Below, in pieces: positions 1 to 5,240 of a stretch of DNA of 5,240 bases. The stretch is from JBBRLG01 sp038231495 (GTDB taxonomy: Bacteria > Planctomycetota > Planctomycetia > Gemmatales > Gemmataceae): the NCBI GenBank assembly GCA_038231495.1, contig JBBRLG010000525.1, forward strand, positions 1 to 5,240, in the 5' to 3' direction. Numbering within the stretch: the first letter of the stretch is position 1; every line of letters begins with the position of its first letter. Position numbers and translations under genes: made by a program. The notes below the pieces were generated by a model. That model made no database searches, was not told the origin of the DNA, and worked only from the letters and a program-made list of their open reading frames with translations.

Positions 1-1
1 C

Positions 2-445
2 CACATATGTCGGGTTTTCCGCGACGAGCCGATCGACGTGGTCGTTCAGCGGCGTGATCAGGCCGAACGTGAACGTGTTCGCGACGATGGCGGAGCCGTC
101 CCCGAGTCCCTCGCCGCCGGCCTTGGCCAGACCCCAGATTACATTGGGCGATGCCGGCGGCGCCTCACGCTGGTAGGTCGCCGCGTCCGCCGCTACTTTC
201 CGGTCTACGGCCCAGGTGTCCAACTGCAGGCCGGCGGCTTGGGCCACCCCGTACGCCATCCCGAACGGCGTCAAGTAAAACAGGTCCGCACCGACTTCCC
301 GGGCCCGGTTCTGGTTGTCCCGGTCGCTTGCAACCCTGCCGATCGCCGCCGCCAAATCGTCGAGCGGACGCCACTCCCCCGGTTGATTCCCCCGCACGGC
401 CTGGCCCGCATCCTTGCGGTCCAGGTGCATCTCAAACCCGGTGTC
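2..445 (-). other. Variable C-terminal tip of module 2 (pretoxin part only)
   Basis: The 148 codons after DPSGL share nothing obvious with the tip of module 1. The segment begins with a polar, charged stretch (DTGFEMHLDRKDAGQAVRG, then DDLAAAIGRVASDRDNQNRA). A hydrophobic and Gly/Ala-rich part follows (LFYLTPFGMAYGVAQAAG), then a Gly-rich region with ANTFTFGLITPLNDHVDRL near the left edge. From memory, an NTFTFGL-like segment is common in the linker between the Rhs core and the toxin or Hint domain of other Rhs proteins. On that basis I read this as pretoxin linker, with the effector domain lying beyond position 1. No catalytic motif is visible, so the toxin activity cannot be called. Confidence 0.6.
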
Positions 446-1999
446 CAGACCCGACGGGTCGGTGGCATTAATCGGGTTGTTGCCGGCGTAGCGGTACAGG
501 TTCGTGTCGCCCGCCGCCAGGCCCAGCGGATCCTCGCTGATGAACCGCCGCAGCGTCGGGTCGTAGTAGCGCGCCCGGTTGTACTGCAGGTGCGTGGCGC
601 TGTCGTACTCCCGGCTCGTGTAGCCGAACCGCGTGCGGGACTGCGTCAACACCGTGTTCGTCGCTAACGTCGGCGCGGCCACCGGGTCCGGCACGCCGAA
701 GGCGCTGTAGTCCTGACGCTCCACTAACACGCCAGCCCCCGTCACCAGCCCCCGCACAGAACCCCGGCGGTCCGTCAGATACCAACTGACCGCCGTTCCG
801 ACCTGGTGGCCGAACACCTGGTCTACCCCGTCGCCATGCAGGTAGTGCCGCACCGGCCCCGCGACCGCCCCTTGCCACTCCGCCGTCATGCCGGAGCCGT
901 CATAGGCGAAGTGCGTCTCCAGCGTCGTAACCCTGCCAAACTCGTTACCGCCTTCGTCGTGGGTGGAGCCGCGGCGCATCTCGCTCAGGCGGTTGCCGAA
1001 CACGTCGTAGCGGTACGCGACCTGCAGCCGCGTCCCGCCTTCGCTGGTCGTGGACACCGCTTCGTAGCTCGTCAGCCGGTTGGCCTCGTCGTATTGATAT
1101 TTCGTTACGTCGGAACCGGCGGCGCCCGTCGTCGTGCTAGTGCGGTTGCCCTGCGGGTCGTAGTGGTAGGTCGTGCCGCCCAAGGTTTCCAGGCGGTTAC
1201 CCGCGATGACACCGGCCCCCGCAGGATTGCCGTTGGCGTCGAACGCGAACGAAAGCGCGTTCACCCACGCCAGCTGGCCGCGGGAGTCGTAGCCGAACCG
1301 GTCGTACGTCTGCGTCGCCCCGCCACCGCCCTGGGGCCATTGTTGGGTCCACTCGCGACTCAACTGCGCATCCTCGTTGTAGCCGTAACGGGTGTCGGTT
1401 ACCTTGTGGAAATTGGCCGACGACGGCACGGTGGGCACGGCGTCCCAGTAGTTGTACAGCCGCCCGGCGGCGTCGTACTCGTAGTGGCCGAAGGACGACG
1501 TCAGCCACGAGGCATTGGCGACGGCGGTCTTGACCTGGCGCGTCAGGTCGGTAACGTGGTCGTCCGCGCGATACTTCAGCACCACGCGGGCTTGGCCGCC
1601 GGCGGTCTTCTGGGTGCGCGTCAACAAGCGGTTTACGCCGTCGTACACCGAGGCAGTCGCGCCGCCGCGGTTGTCCACGACGTCAACGCGGTTGCCGGCG
1701 GCGTCGTAGGTGAAGTCCAGCACGACCTGGGCGGGCTGTTGGGATTTAGTCACCTGGCCCAGGGCGTTGTTGGTGAACTTGTAGGCGTCGGCCCCCTTGT
1801 GGTTGCTGGCCAGCGTTAGCTTGTCGGCGGCGTCGTAGCGGAATACCAGCACGTCAGCGACGGCAGCGGCCGCGCCGCCGACGGGGGCGGCGTACCAGGT
1901 CTCGCCGGTGCGTCGGCCCAGGTCGTCGTAGGTGATGTCGCGGCGGCGGCCGTTGCGGTCGGTGGTCGAGGTGAGCCGGTCGGTCGCGTCGTAGGCGAA
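2..1999 (-). CDS. Headless orphan Rhs/YD-repeat toxin module 2, 3' end beyond window
   Basis: I translated this frame by hand: 666 codons without a stop, open at the left edge. It begins directly after an in-frame TAA (2000-2002) in mid-repeat (FAYDATDRLTSTTDRNG), so the normal Rhs N-terminus is missing. The first in-frame ATG is near 980, far inside the core, and no ribosome site is seen. YD motifs recur throughout (RYDAADKL, TYDAAGNR, YEYDAAGR, YHYDPQGNR, YQYDEANR, YRYDVFGNR). The Rhs-associated core follows: YLTDRRGSVR, ARYYDPTLRRFISEDPLG, NLYRYAGNNP, DPSGL (ending at 446). A non-Rhs tip of 148 codons occupies 445-2. In the family, the YD repeats form a shell that encloses the C-terminal toxin, and delivery is by type VI or other secretion systems. 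Whether this headless copy is expressed is unknown. It is more likely a displaced tip reservoir than an active gene. Confidence 0.88.
446..1574 (-). repeat. Direct repeat copy B: Rhs core of module 2
   Basis: This segment is a diverged direct copy of 3977-5099. A 43-base stretch at 487-529 matches 4018-4060 perfectly, and another long match runs from about 988 to 1011 (aggcggttgccgaacacg and onward) against about 4509-4532. The encoded proteins align motif by motif: YRADD, YEYDxAGR, TRYGYxEDA, NRLET, YDVFGNRL, GDGVDQVFGH, YLTDRxGSVR, DPSGL. Similarity is greatest near the 3' end of the core and stops at DPSGL. Such repeats are substrates for homologous recombination between modules. Confidence 0.85.
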
Positions 2000-2021
2000 T
2001 TAAATCAACTTGACCCCTTTT
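2000..2021. other. 22-base spacer and junction between immunity gene and Rhs module 2
   Basis: On the minus strand the immunity stop TAG (2024-2022) is followed by AAAAGGGGTCAAGTTGATTT and then AA TTC, where the Rhs frame of module 2 starts. The spacer supplies the TAA (2002-2000) that closes the Rhs frame upstream. It contains no ribosome site with a start codon and no terminator hairpin, and it is far more AT-rich than the flanking Rhs DNA. From memory, AAAGGGGTCA-type sequences occur at the ends of elements associated with IS200-like/REP transposases. That resemblance is recall-based and unverified. Confidence 0.6.
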
Positions 2022-2543
2022 CTAGTCGAATCTTTGGATCTCCCGTCGATTGTAGTCTACCATCGCCAGAAAATACTCGTCAAAGTTTGGAAAAGTGTCT
2101 ATTAGGCCGCCTGCTAGCCATAGAACTTTTCCACTCGACTTGGTACAGGGCTTCGCCAATACAAACACATCGATGTCGAACTGCGATACAGCAATGGGTA
2201 ATAGATCAGATTGCTGAAGTCCTGTAATCTCGCCGATGTCTTCAATCACCGTTAGAAGGGTTGTTGCGAGGCTATGCCTTGTTCCTCCAACAAGGTCAAA
2301 AGTTCCAAATAGGTCAATTCTCTGAAAAAAGCCGCGCCAGCCATTTGCATGGGCCAGAAACGCGCGGTACATTGGATCTAAGTCGAACCCCAAGACTTGC
2401 TCGGCCGCTCGTAGTTGTTCATTCGTGGCCGGATTCTCCGGATAATGAAGCGTCCACGATGGCTGCCGGCCAACACTCACTTCAGCAAGCCTTTCTTTTA
2501 CTAAACAAAGAGTTATAATCTCTCTTCTCCAGTCATTCATCAT
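2022..2543 (-). CDS. SMI1/KNR4 (SUKH) family immunity protein for the module 1 toxin
   Basis: The 173-residue product has the SUKH pattern: a proline and polar lead (PENPAT, 35-40), then a helix with QLRAAEQVLGFDLDPMYRAF ending in LAHANGW (43-69). A hydrophobic strand LLPIA (114-118), a buried FDIDVFVL strand (122-129) and a C-terminal helix around FPNFDEYFLAMV (151-162) follow. SUKH proteins are widespread immunity proteins that bind and neutralise nuclease-like polymorphic toxins in the cytoplasm. No signal peptide or membrane segment is visible, which fits a cytoplasmic role. The gene follows the toxin tip in the same orientation with an ATGA overlap (2540-2543), so it is probably co-translated with the toxin. 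Two tandem ATGs are possible starts (2543 and 2540). The second lies 7 bases from the AGGAG site and the first only 4, so a 172-residue product is equally likely. The gene is less GC-rich than the Rhs core (43% and 52% in two hand-counted 60-base lines), consistent with horizontal exchange. The pairing with this toxin is inferred from position. Confidence 0.85.
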   Translation of the reverse strand: MMNDWRREIITLCLVKERLAEVSVGRQPSWTLHYPENPATNEQLRAAEQVLGFDLDPMYRAFLAHANGWRGFFQRIDLFGTFDLVGGTRHSLATTLLTVIEDIGEITGLQQSDLLPIAVSQFDIDVFVLAKPCTKSSGKVLWLAGGLIDTFPNFDEYFLAMVDYNRREIQRFD

Positions 2544-3007
2544 AAATCTCCTGCGTAAACAAACCCGGTTGGCCTAAAACCGATTGGATACCTCCGGGCT
2601 TGTGACCCAATGCTTGAATTGATGGCCTGCATAGTGTCCTGCCAATAAGGAGACTGCGGGGTGCCTGTCCAAGTGGTGTCAGGCCCATGTCCTACGGCAA
2701 ACCTATATGGAGTGCCGGCTTCGGCAGCCGCTTCTCTCACGACATCTGCTGCCGCCGACGCATCGGCACGTAAGGCTCCGACTGTGGACACGCGCCCAGT
2801 TGGCGATAGGAATCCATTCTGCTCTGCCAAATTTCCGTACGCGGCGGCCTCACGTATCATGTTTTGTCCTTCAGCCGTTGTCCCTCCCAACGGATTATTA
2901 AAGACTACTCGCCCTCTGAGCGAATTGCCTGGCTTGGCAATCTCTGCAGCCTCCAATTGCTTCTTGTATTTCATGTAGTTAGCAGCGTTATGCGCTTCGT
3001 CGCAAGC
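2540..3007 (-). other. Toxin tip of module 1, unassigned, possibly HNH/Endo VII-like nuclease
   Basis: This covers residues 660-814 (numbered from the ATG at 4984), directly after the Hint cleavage point. An alpha-helical, charged N-part (about 661-682) and an Ala-rich helix (736-756) lead to a C-terminal motif block. That block contains GHGPDTTW (765-772) with H766, D769 and W772, then W781-Q782-D783, N789, SIGSQ (791-795), RRYP (797-800) and PTGF (805-808). The density of His, Asp, Trp, Asn and Gln there looks catalytic. The GH-x-P-D pattern and the SUKH partner recall the GH-type HNH/Endo VII toxins, but I cannot match it to a named family. Base composition falls relative to the core, with 52% and 60% GC in two hand-counted 60-base lines. 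Confidence 0.5.
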
Positions 3008-5122
3008 ATTATGCGCCCAGGCGCTGAAACCCCACTCCGCGCCGCCGACGAAGTACGTGTGGAAGTCCGTAACCCGCAGGTTGTAGACCGTCTCGTGCTC
3101 GCCGGTGTCGTACACCTCCTCGACCGCAACCCACTGACCGTCGTGCGAACTCAGTTCGTCGCCCGGCTGGATCATACTGGCCGACACCCAGCCCTTCAAG
3201 CGCACCCAGAACGGGTGCTCCGCCGTCGTCTTGATCACCCGGTTGCCGACGTGCAAGTGCCACACCCGCGCCGTGCGCACGAACACCTCTTCGACCACCT
3301 TCTCCTCCACCGGACCGTCTGGATCCCACTCCGAACGCGACAATAATCGGTCCCCTTCGCGGAACTCCTCGATCGCCTTGCAACCTTCCCGTGTCACCAG
3401 CAGCGTGCCGGCACCGAAGCAGGACTTCTCGAACAGCCAGCGCGCGAAACCCTTCGACCCGCTCGTCGCGCGGTAGGCTTTCGCCAACGCACTCACGTTG
3501 CTTGCGAAGCCCAGGCCGCCCAACGCTATCTCGCTTACGCCCCACAATATCCCCCCCACGTCCCCCGCCTCGTATGCCTGGTAGGCGTGGTAGCCGCCCG
3601 CCCCGACCTGGTATACATCCCGGACGGCGTTCGCCGAGGTGACTACCTTGGCCCCCGCCACCACCCAGCAGCTATACTGGCCACCCGCCGCCACGCCGCG
3701 CAGCACGCTCCCCGAACCGAGCGTTGCCGCCATGATGAGCGACTCGCGTGTCACCACCCCCGCCACCCCGACAATTGTCGTCGTCGTCGGCCCTAGGTCT
3801 TGCTCGGCTATCCTTGCTTCCCGCGCGGCAAACTCCCAACGCCCGCCCGCCGCGGCGTTCCAGAAGACGGCACCGCCTTGGTTGGCCCCTACGAGCCCCT
3901 CATAACCGGCGTCGCCGGGGTTCTGCACCACGTACGAGCCGAACATCAACAGTTCGCCCCCCACGCCCTGGAAGGCCAAACCGCTGGGGTCGGTGCGATT
4001 GGCCGGGTTGTTGCCGACGTAGCGGTACAGGTTCGTGTCGCCCGCCGCCAGGCCCAGCGGGTCTTCGCTAATGAACCGCCGTAGCTTCGGGTCGTAGTAG
4101 CGTGCCCGGTTGTACTGCAAGCCCGTGCCCGCGTCGTACTCCCGACTCGTGTAACCGTAAGGCGTCGCGTACAACGGCGACTGCGTGTCGGACTCCAACG
4201 TGGCGTGCGGTTGCGGCGTCGGCACGCCGAAGGCGTCGTAGGCCCGACGCTCGACCACAACGCTGTCTTCCGACACGACCGCCCGCACCGAACCCAGGCG
4301 GTCGGTCAAGTACCAACTGGCCTCCGCCAACACCTCGTGGCCGAACACCTGGTCCACGCCGTCGCCGCGCAGGTAGTGCCGTGCCAACTGGTTTCCCGTC
4401 CGCTCCGACCGTACGTCCAGGCCGTCGTAGGCCCGGTACGTCGTCTGCGGCGGCGATACCTTCTCCTGGCCCGCGCCTTCCAGGATCGAGGATTGCCGCA
4501 CTTCGCGCAGGCGGTTGCCGAACACGTCGTAGCTGTACGCGACCGTCAGACGGATGCCGGAGCCGTAGACCGTGGTCCGCGCGTCGTATCCGGTCAGCCG
4601 ATTGGCCTGGTCGTACTGGTAGGTCGTCACCGCGGAGACCGGCGCTTGCTCCGTCGTCGTGCGGATGCGGTTGCCTTCGCCGTCGTAGCGGTAGGTCGTG
4701 CCGTTGATTGTTTCCAGGCGGTTGCCCGGCAGCAGCTTGGACCCCACTGGGTTGCCGTTGGCGTCGGACGGGTACGAAATCCCGTTCGCCGTCTCGAGCT
4801 GGCCGCGCGCGTCGTAACTCAGCCCGTCGTAAGTCTGCACCGACAAGCCGCCGGATGGTTTCCATTGCAGCGTCCACTCCCGGTTCGCCCGCGCGTCTTC
4901 GTCGTAGCCGTAACGGGTCTCGGTTACCTTGGCGAAGCGGACCCTCGCCCAGCCCGTGGGCACGCTGTCGACGGAGTGGTACATCCGCCCTGCGTCATCG
5001 TACTCGTAATAGCTGAAAGCCGAGATCTGCCACGGCGCATAGCCGGGTGAATTGTTGGTCGCGCGTTCCAGGCTGATGAGGCGGTCGTCCGCGCGATACG
5101 CTAAGTAGGTGTGCAGAAAGAA
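2540..5122 (-). CDS. Headless orphan Rhs/YD-repeat toxin module 1 with Hint domain
   Basis: The frame is open for 860 codons from just after an in-frame TAA (5123-5125) to TGA (2542-2540). The first ATG, at 4984, gives 814 residues but falls inside a YD repeat (YYEYDDAGRM). The 46 codons upstream are also Rhs sequence (TYLAYRADDRL) and contain no ATG, GTG or TTG. The gene therefore lacks its native 5' end and start. Numbered from that ATG, the order is: YD repeats to about 220; the core YLTDRLGSVR (225-234), RARYYDPKLRRFISEDPLG (293-311) and DPSGL (332-336); a Gly/Ala-rich hydrophobic pretoxin stretch (337-520); a Hint domain (521-659); and a toxin tip (660-814). In the family, the Rhs shell encapsulates the toxin and releases it by autoproteolysis. 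The SUKH immunity gene follows at once. It could be a silent tip reservoir, or it could be translated from an internal start; the sequence does not decide. Confidence 0.9.
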   Translation of the reverse strand, partial: FFLHTYLAYRADDRLISLERATNNSPGYAPWQISAFSYYEYDDAGRMYHSVDSVPTGWARVRFAKVTETRYGYDEDARANREWTLQWKPSGGLSVQTYDGLSYDARGQLETANGISYPSDANGNPVGSKLLPGNRLETINGTTYRYDGEGNRIRTTTEQAPVSAVTTYQYDQANRLTGYDARTTVYGSGIRLTVAYSYDVFGNRLREVRQSSILEGAGQEKVSPPQTTYRAYDGLDVRSERTGNQLARHYLRGDGVDQVFGHEVLAEASWYLTDRLGSVRAVVSEDSVVVERRAYDAFGVPTPQPHATLESDTQSPLYATPYGYTSREYDAGTGLQYNRARYYDPKLRRFISEDPLGLAAGDTNLYRYVGNNPANRTDPSGLAFQGVGGELLMFGSYVVQNPGDAGYEGLVGANQGGAVFWNAAAGGRWEFAAREARIAEQDLGPTTTTIVGVAGVVTRESLIMAATLGSGSVLRGVAAGGQYSCWVVAGAKVVTSANAVRDVYQVGAGGYHAYQAYEAGDVGGILWGVSEIALGGLGFASNVSALAKAYRATSGSKGFARWLFEKSCFGAGTLLVTREGCKAIEEFREGDRLLSRSEWDPDGPVEEKVVEEVFVRTARVWHLHVGNRVIKTTAEHPFWVRLKGWVSASMIQPGDELSSHDGQWVAVEEVYDTGEHETVYNLRVTDFHTYFVGGAEWGFSAWAHNACDEAHNAANYMKYKKQLEAAEIAKPGNSLRGRVVFNNPLGGTTAEGQNMIREAAAYGNLAEQNGFLSPTGRVSTVGALRADASAAADVVREAAAEAGTPYRFAVGHGPDTTWTGTPQSPYWQDTMQAINSSIGSQARRYPIGFRPTGFVYAGDL
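2548..2552 (-). promoter_or_regulatory. Shine-Dalgarno AGGAG for the immunity gene
   Basis: The minus strand reads GCAGGAGATTTATGATG, placing AGGAG 4 bases before the first ATG (2543-2541) and 7 bases before the second (2540-2538). The site lies inside the last codons of the toxin. The immunity protein can therefore be initiated on the same message and need not depend only on ribosomes finishing the toxin. Confidence 0.7.
3008..3424 (-). other. Hint (intein/hedgehog-like) autoprocessing domain of module 1
   Basis: Residues 521-659 (numbered from the ATG at 4984) carry the intein-like blocks. The N-terminal nucleophile is in SCFGAGT (C522). IEEFREGDRLLS (538-549) follows. The TAEHPFW block contains the conserved H590, and the next segments are GWVSASMIQPGDEL and VYNLRVTDFHTYFVG (633-647). 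The domain ends in AHN (657-659), the typical His-Asn terminus. Pretoxin Hint domains cleave themselves to release the toxin that follows. The residue after N659 is Ala, with Cys at 661, so Asn-mediated C-terminal cleavage is more plausible than full splicing. All expected key residues are present, so the domain looks functional. Confidence 0.88.
3425..3976 (-). other. Pretoxin linker of module 1 between Rhs core and Hint domain
   Basis: Residues 337-520 follow DPSGL directly and show no YD repeats. The segment is rich in Gly, Ala and Val, with hydrophobic stretches around 403-424 (TIVGVAGVV, then SLIMAATLGSG), 426-450 and 474-495 (DVGGILWGVSEIALGGLG). These could be membrane-inserting helices used during toxin entry, or packing helices inside the Rhs shell. 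Both roles are proposed for such linkers, and the sequence alone does not separate them. There are few charged residues between 403 and 450. Confidence 0.55.
3977..5099 (-). repeat. Direct repeat copy A: Rhs core of module 1
   Basis: This is the partner of 446-1574, in the same orientation about 3.5 kb away. The shared 14-mer cgtccgcgcgatac (5086-5099 and 1561-1574) marks the 5' limit of clear homology in module 1. The module 1 frame ends 23 bases further upstream at the junction, whereas module 2 continues through about 425 more bases of Rhs sequence. Recombination between the copies would delete the intervening toxin tip and immunity gene and would fuse the module 1 core to the module 2 tip. 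Confidence 0.85.
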
Positions 5123-5240
5123 TTACCCAGCTTTCCGCTTCTTGGGGTGGAGGTCATCATGGTTAAACACAAACCCCATCTTATCCTTCCGACCGTTGAC
5201 TCGGCTGACCCCGGCGACGAATGCCGCCACCAGGTCGTCG
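5123..5240 (-). CDS. C-terminal end of an unidentified protein, upstream of module 1
   Basis: The last 38 codons of a minus-strand frame enter from the right edge and end at TAA (5125-5123). The product tail includes DDLVAAFVAGVSRVNG, then GFVFNHDDL and a basic end HPKKRKAG. By hand count, 28 of 38 third positions are G or C, consistent with coding in a GC-rich genome. It carries no YD repeat, so it is not an upstream part of the Rhs frame. The stop abuts the first Rhs codon of module 1. By analogy with the SUKH gene placed just before module 2, it may be the immunity gene of a preceding toxin module, but it could equally be the end of a transposase or another gene. I do not recognise the family. 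A competing plus-strand frame from ATG 5159 cannot be excluded. Confidence 0.45.
   Translation of the reverse strand, partial: DDLVAAFVAGVSRVNGRKDKMGFVFNHDDLHPKKRKAG

Noticed and set aside
38..667. Plus-strand open frame of 209 codons
   Set aside because: It is a shadow of the Rhs core and pretoxin tip of module 2. No ribosome site is visible and the composition is low-complexity Arg/Val-rich.
806..1819. Long plus-strand open frame (337 codons) opposite module 2
   Set aside because: It lies wholly antisense to the verified Rhs frame. Its Arg/Val/Ala-rich product has no domain pattern, and its openness follows from the GC-rich, repeated YD codons on the other strand.
1..1999. Possible frameshifts breaking the module 2 Rhs frame into several small genes
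   Set aside because: Line-by-line translation shows one continuous frame of 666 codons with no internal stop. The small open frames there are all in other phases.
2000..2024. Possible rho-independent terminator after the immunity gene
   Set aside because: There is no GC-rich stem followed by a T run on the minus strand. The only inverted symmetry is a 4-base arm around TCAACTTGA, too weak for a terminator.
3009..3545. Minus-strand open frame of 178 codons over the Hint domain
   Set aside because: It is a frame-shifted shadow. The real frame carries the intact intein-like motifs.
4068..4877. Minus-strand open frame of 269 codons within module 1, and a similar one at 468-878
   Set aside because: These are out-of-frame readings of the Rhs core. 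The true frames give clear YD motifs and conserved core signatures, and these do not.
4205..5050. Long plus-strand open frame (281 codons) opposite module 1
   Set aside because: It is antisense to the Rhs core and reads the same repeat in the same shadow frame as 806-1819. The similarity between the two shadows reflects the Rhs duplication, not an antisense gene.
5159..5240. Plus-strand ATG with GGAGG five bases upstream, open to the right edge (product begins MVKHKPHLIL)
   Set aside because: The ribosome-site spacing is good, but only 27 codons are visible. The opposite strand carries a GC-rich frame ending exactly at the junction, so I favour the minus strand. The choice is not certain.

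Overview
The window is a tandem array of Rhs/YD-repeat polymorphic-toxin modules, all on the minus strand. It is therefore read from high to low coordinates. It is GC-rich (one hand-counted 60-base line in the Rhs core, 481-540, is 72% GC). The style of the YD repeats and the crowding of toxin modules suggest an environmental bacterium rich in Rhs genes, possibly a planctomycete of the Gemmata type. That assignment is recall-based inference only.

Reading 5' to 3' on the minus strand: (1) 5240-5123 holds the last 38 codons of an unidentified protein. (2) Module 1 (5122-2540) is an Rhs reading frame of 860 codons. It contains YD repeats, the Rhs-associated core ending in DPSGL, a hydrophobic/Gly-Ala pretoxin stretch, an intein-like Hint domain (C522 to H658-N659, numbered from the ATG at 4984) and a roughly 155-residue C-terminal toxin domain of no family I can name with confidence. 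(3) An SMI1/KNR4-type (SUKH) immunity gene (2543-2022) overlaps the toxin stop by four bases (ATGA). (4) After a 22-base spacer comes module 2 (1999-2), another Rhs frame of at least 666 codons. Its core is a diverged copy of the module 1 core, but its tip after DPSGL is completely different and runs off the left edge.

Both Rhs frames are headless. Each begins immediately after an in-frame TAA, in the middle of the YD-repeat region, with no credible start codon. The first ATG of module 1 (4984) lies inside a YD repeat. The two frames share about 1.1 kb of homology (446-1574 and 3977-5099), including a 43-base perfect match, and they diverge sharply at the codon after DPSGL. This is the layout expected of displaced or orphan Rhs tips: 3' pieces of rhs genes, each carrying its own toxin and immunity gene, stacked downstream of an intact rhs gene that would lie to the right of this window. 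Recombination through the conserved core could swap such tips onto the active gene.

No tRNA, rRNA, CRISPR array, intact insertion sequence, convincing promoter or rho-independent terminator was seen. The immunity gene has its own Shine-Dalgarno sequence and appears translationally coupled to the toxin. The many long open frames on the plus strand are GC-driven shadows of the Rhs frames.
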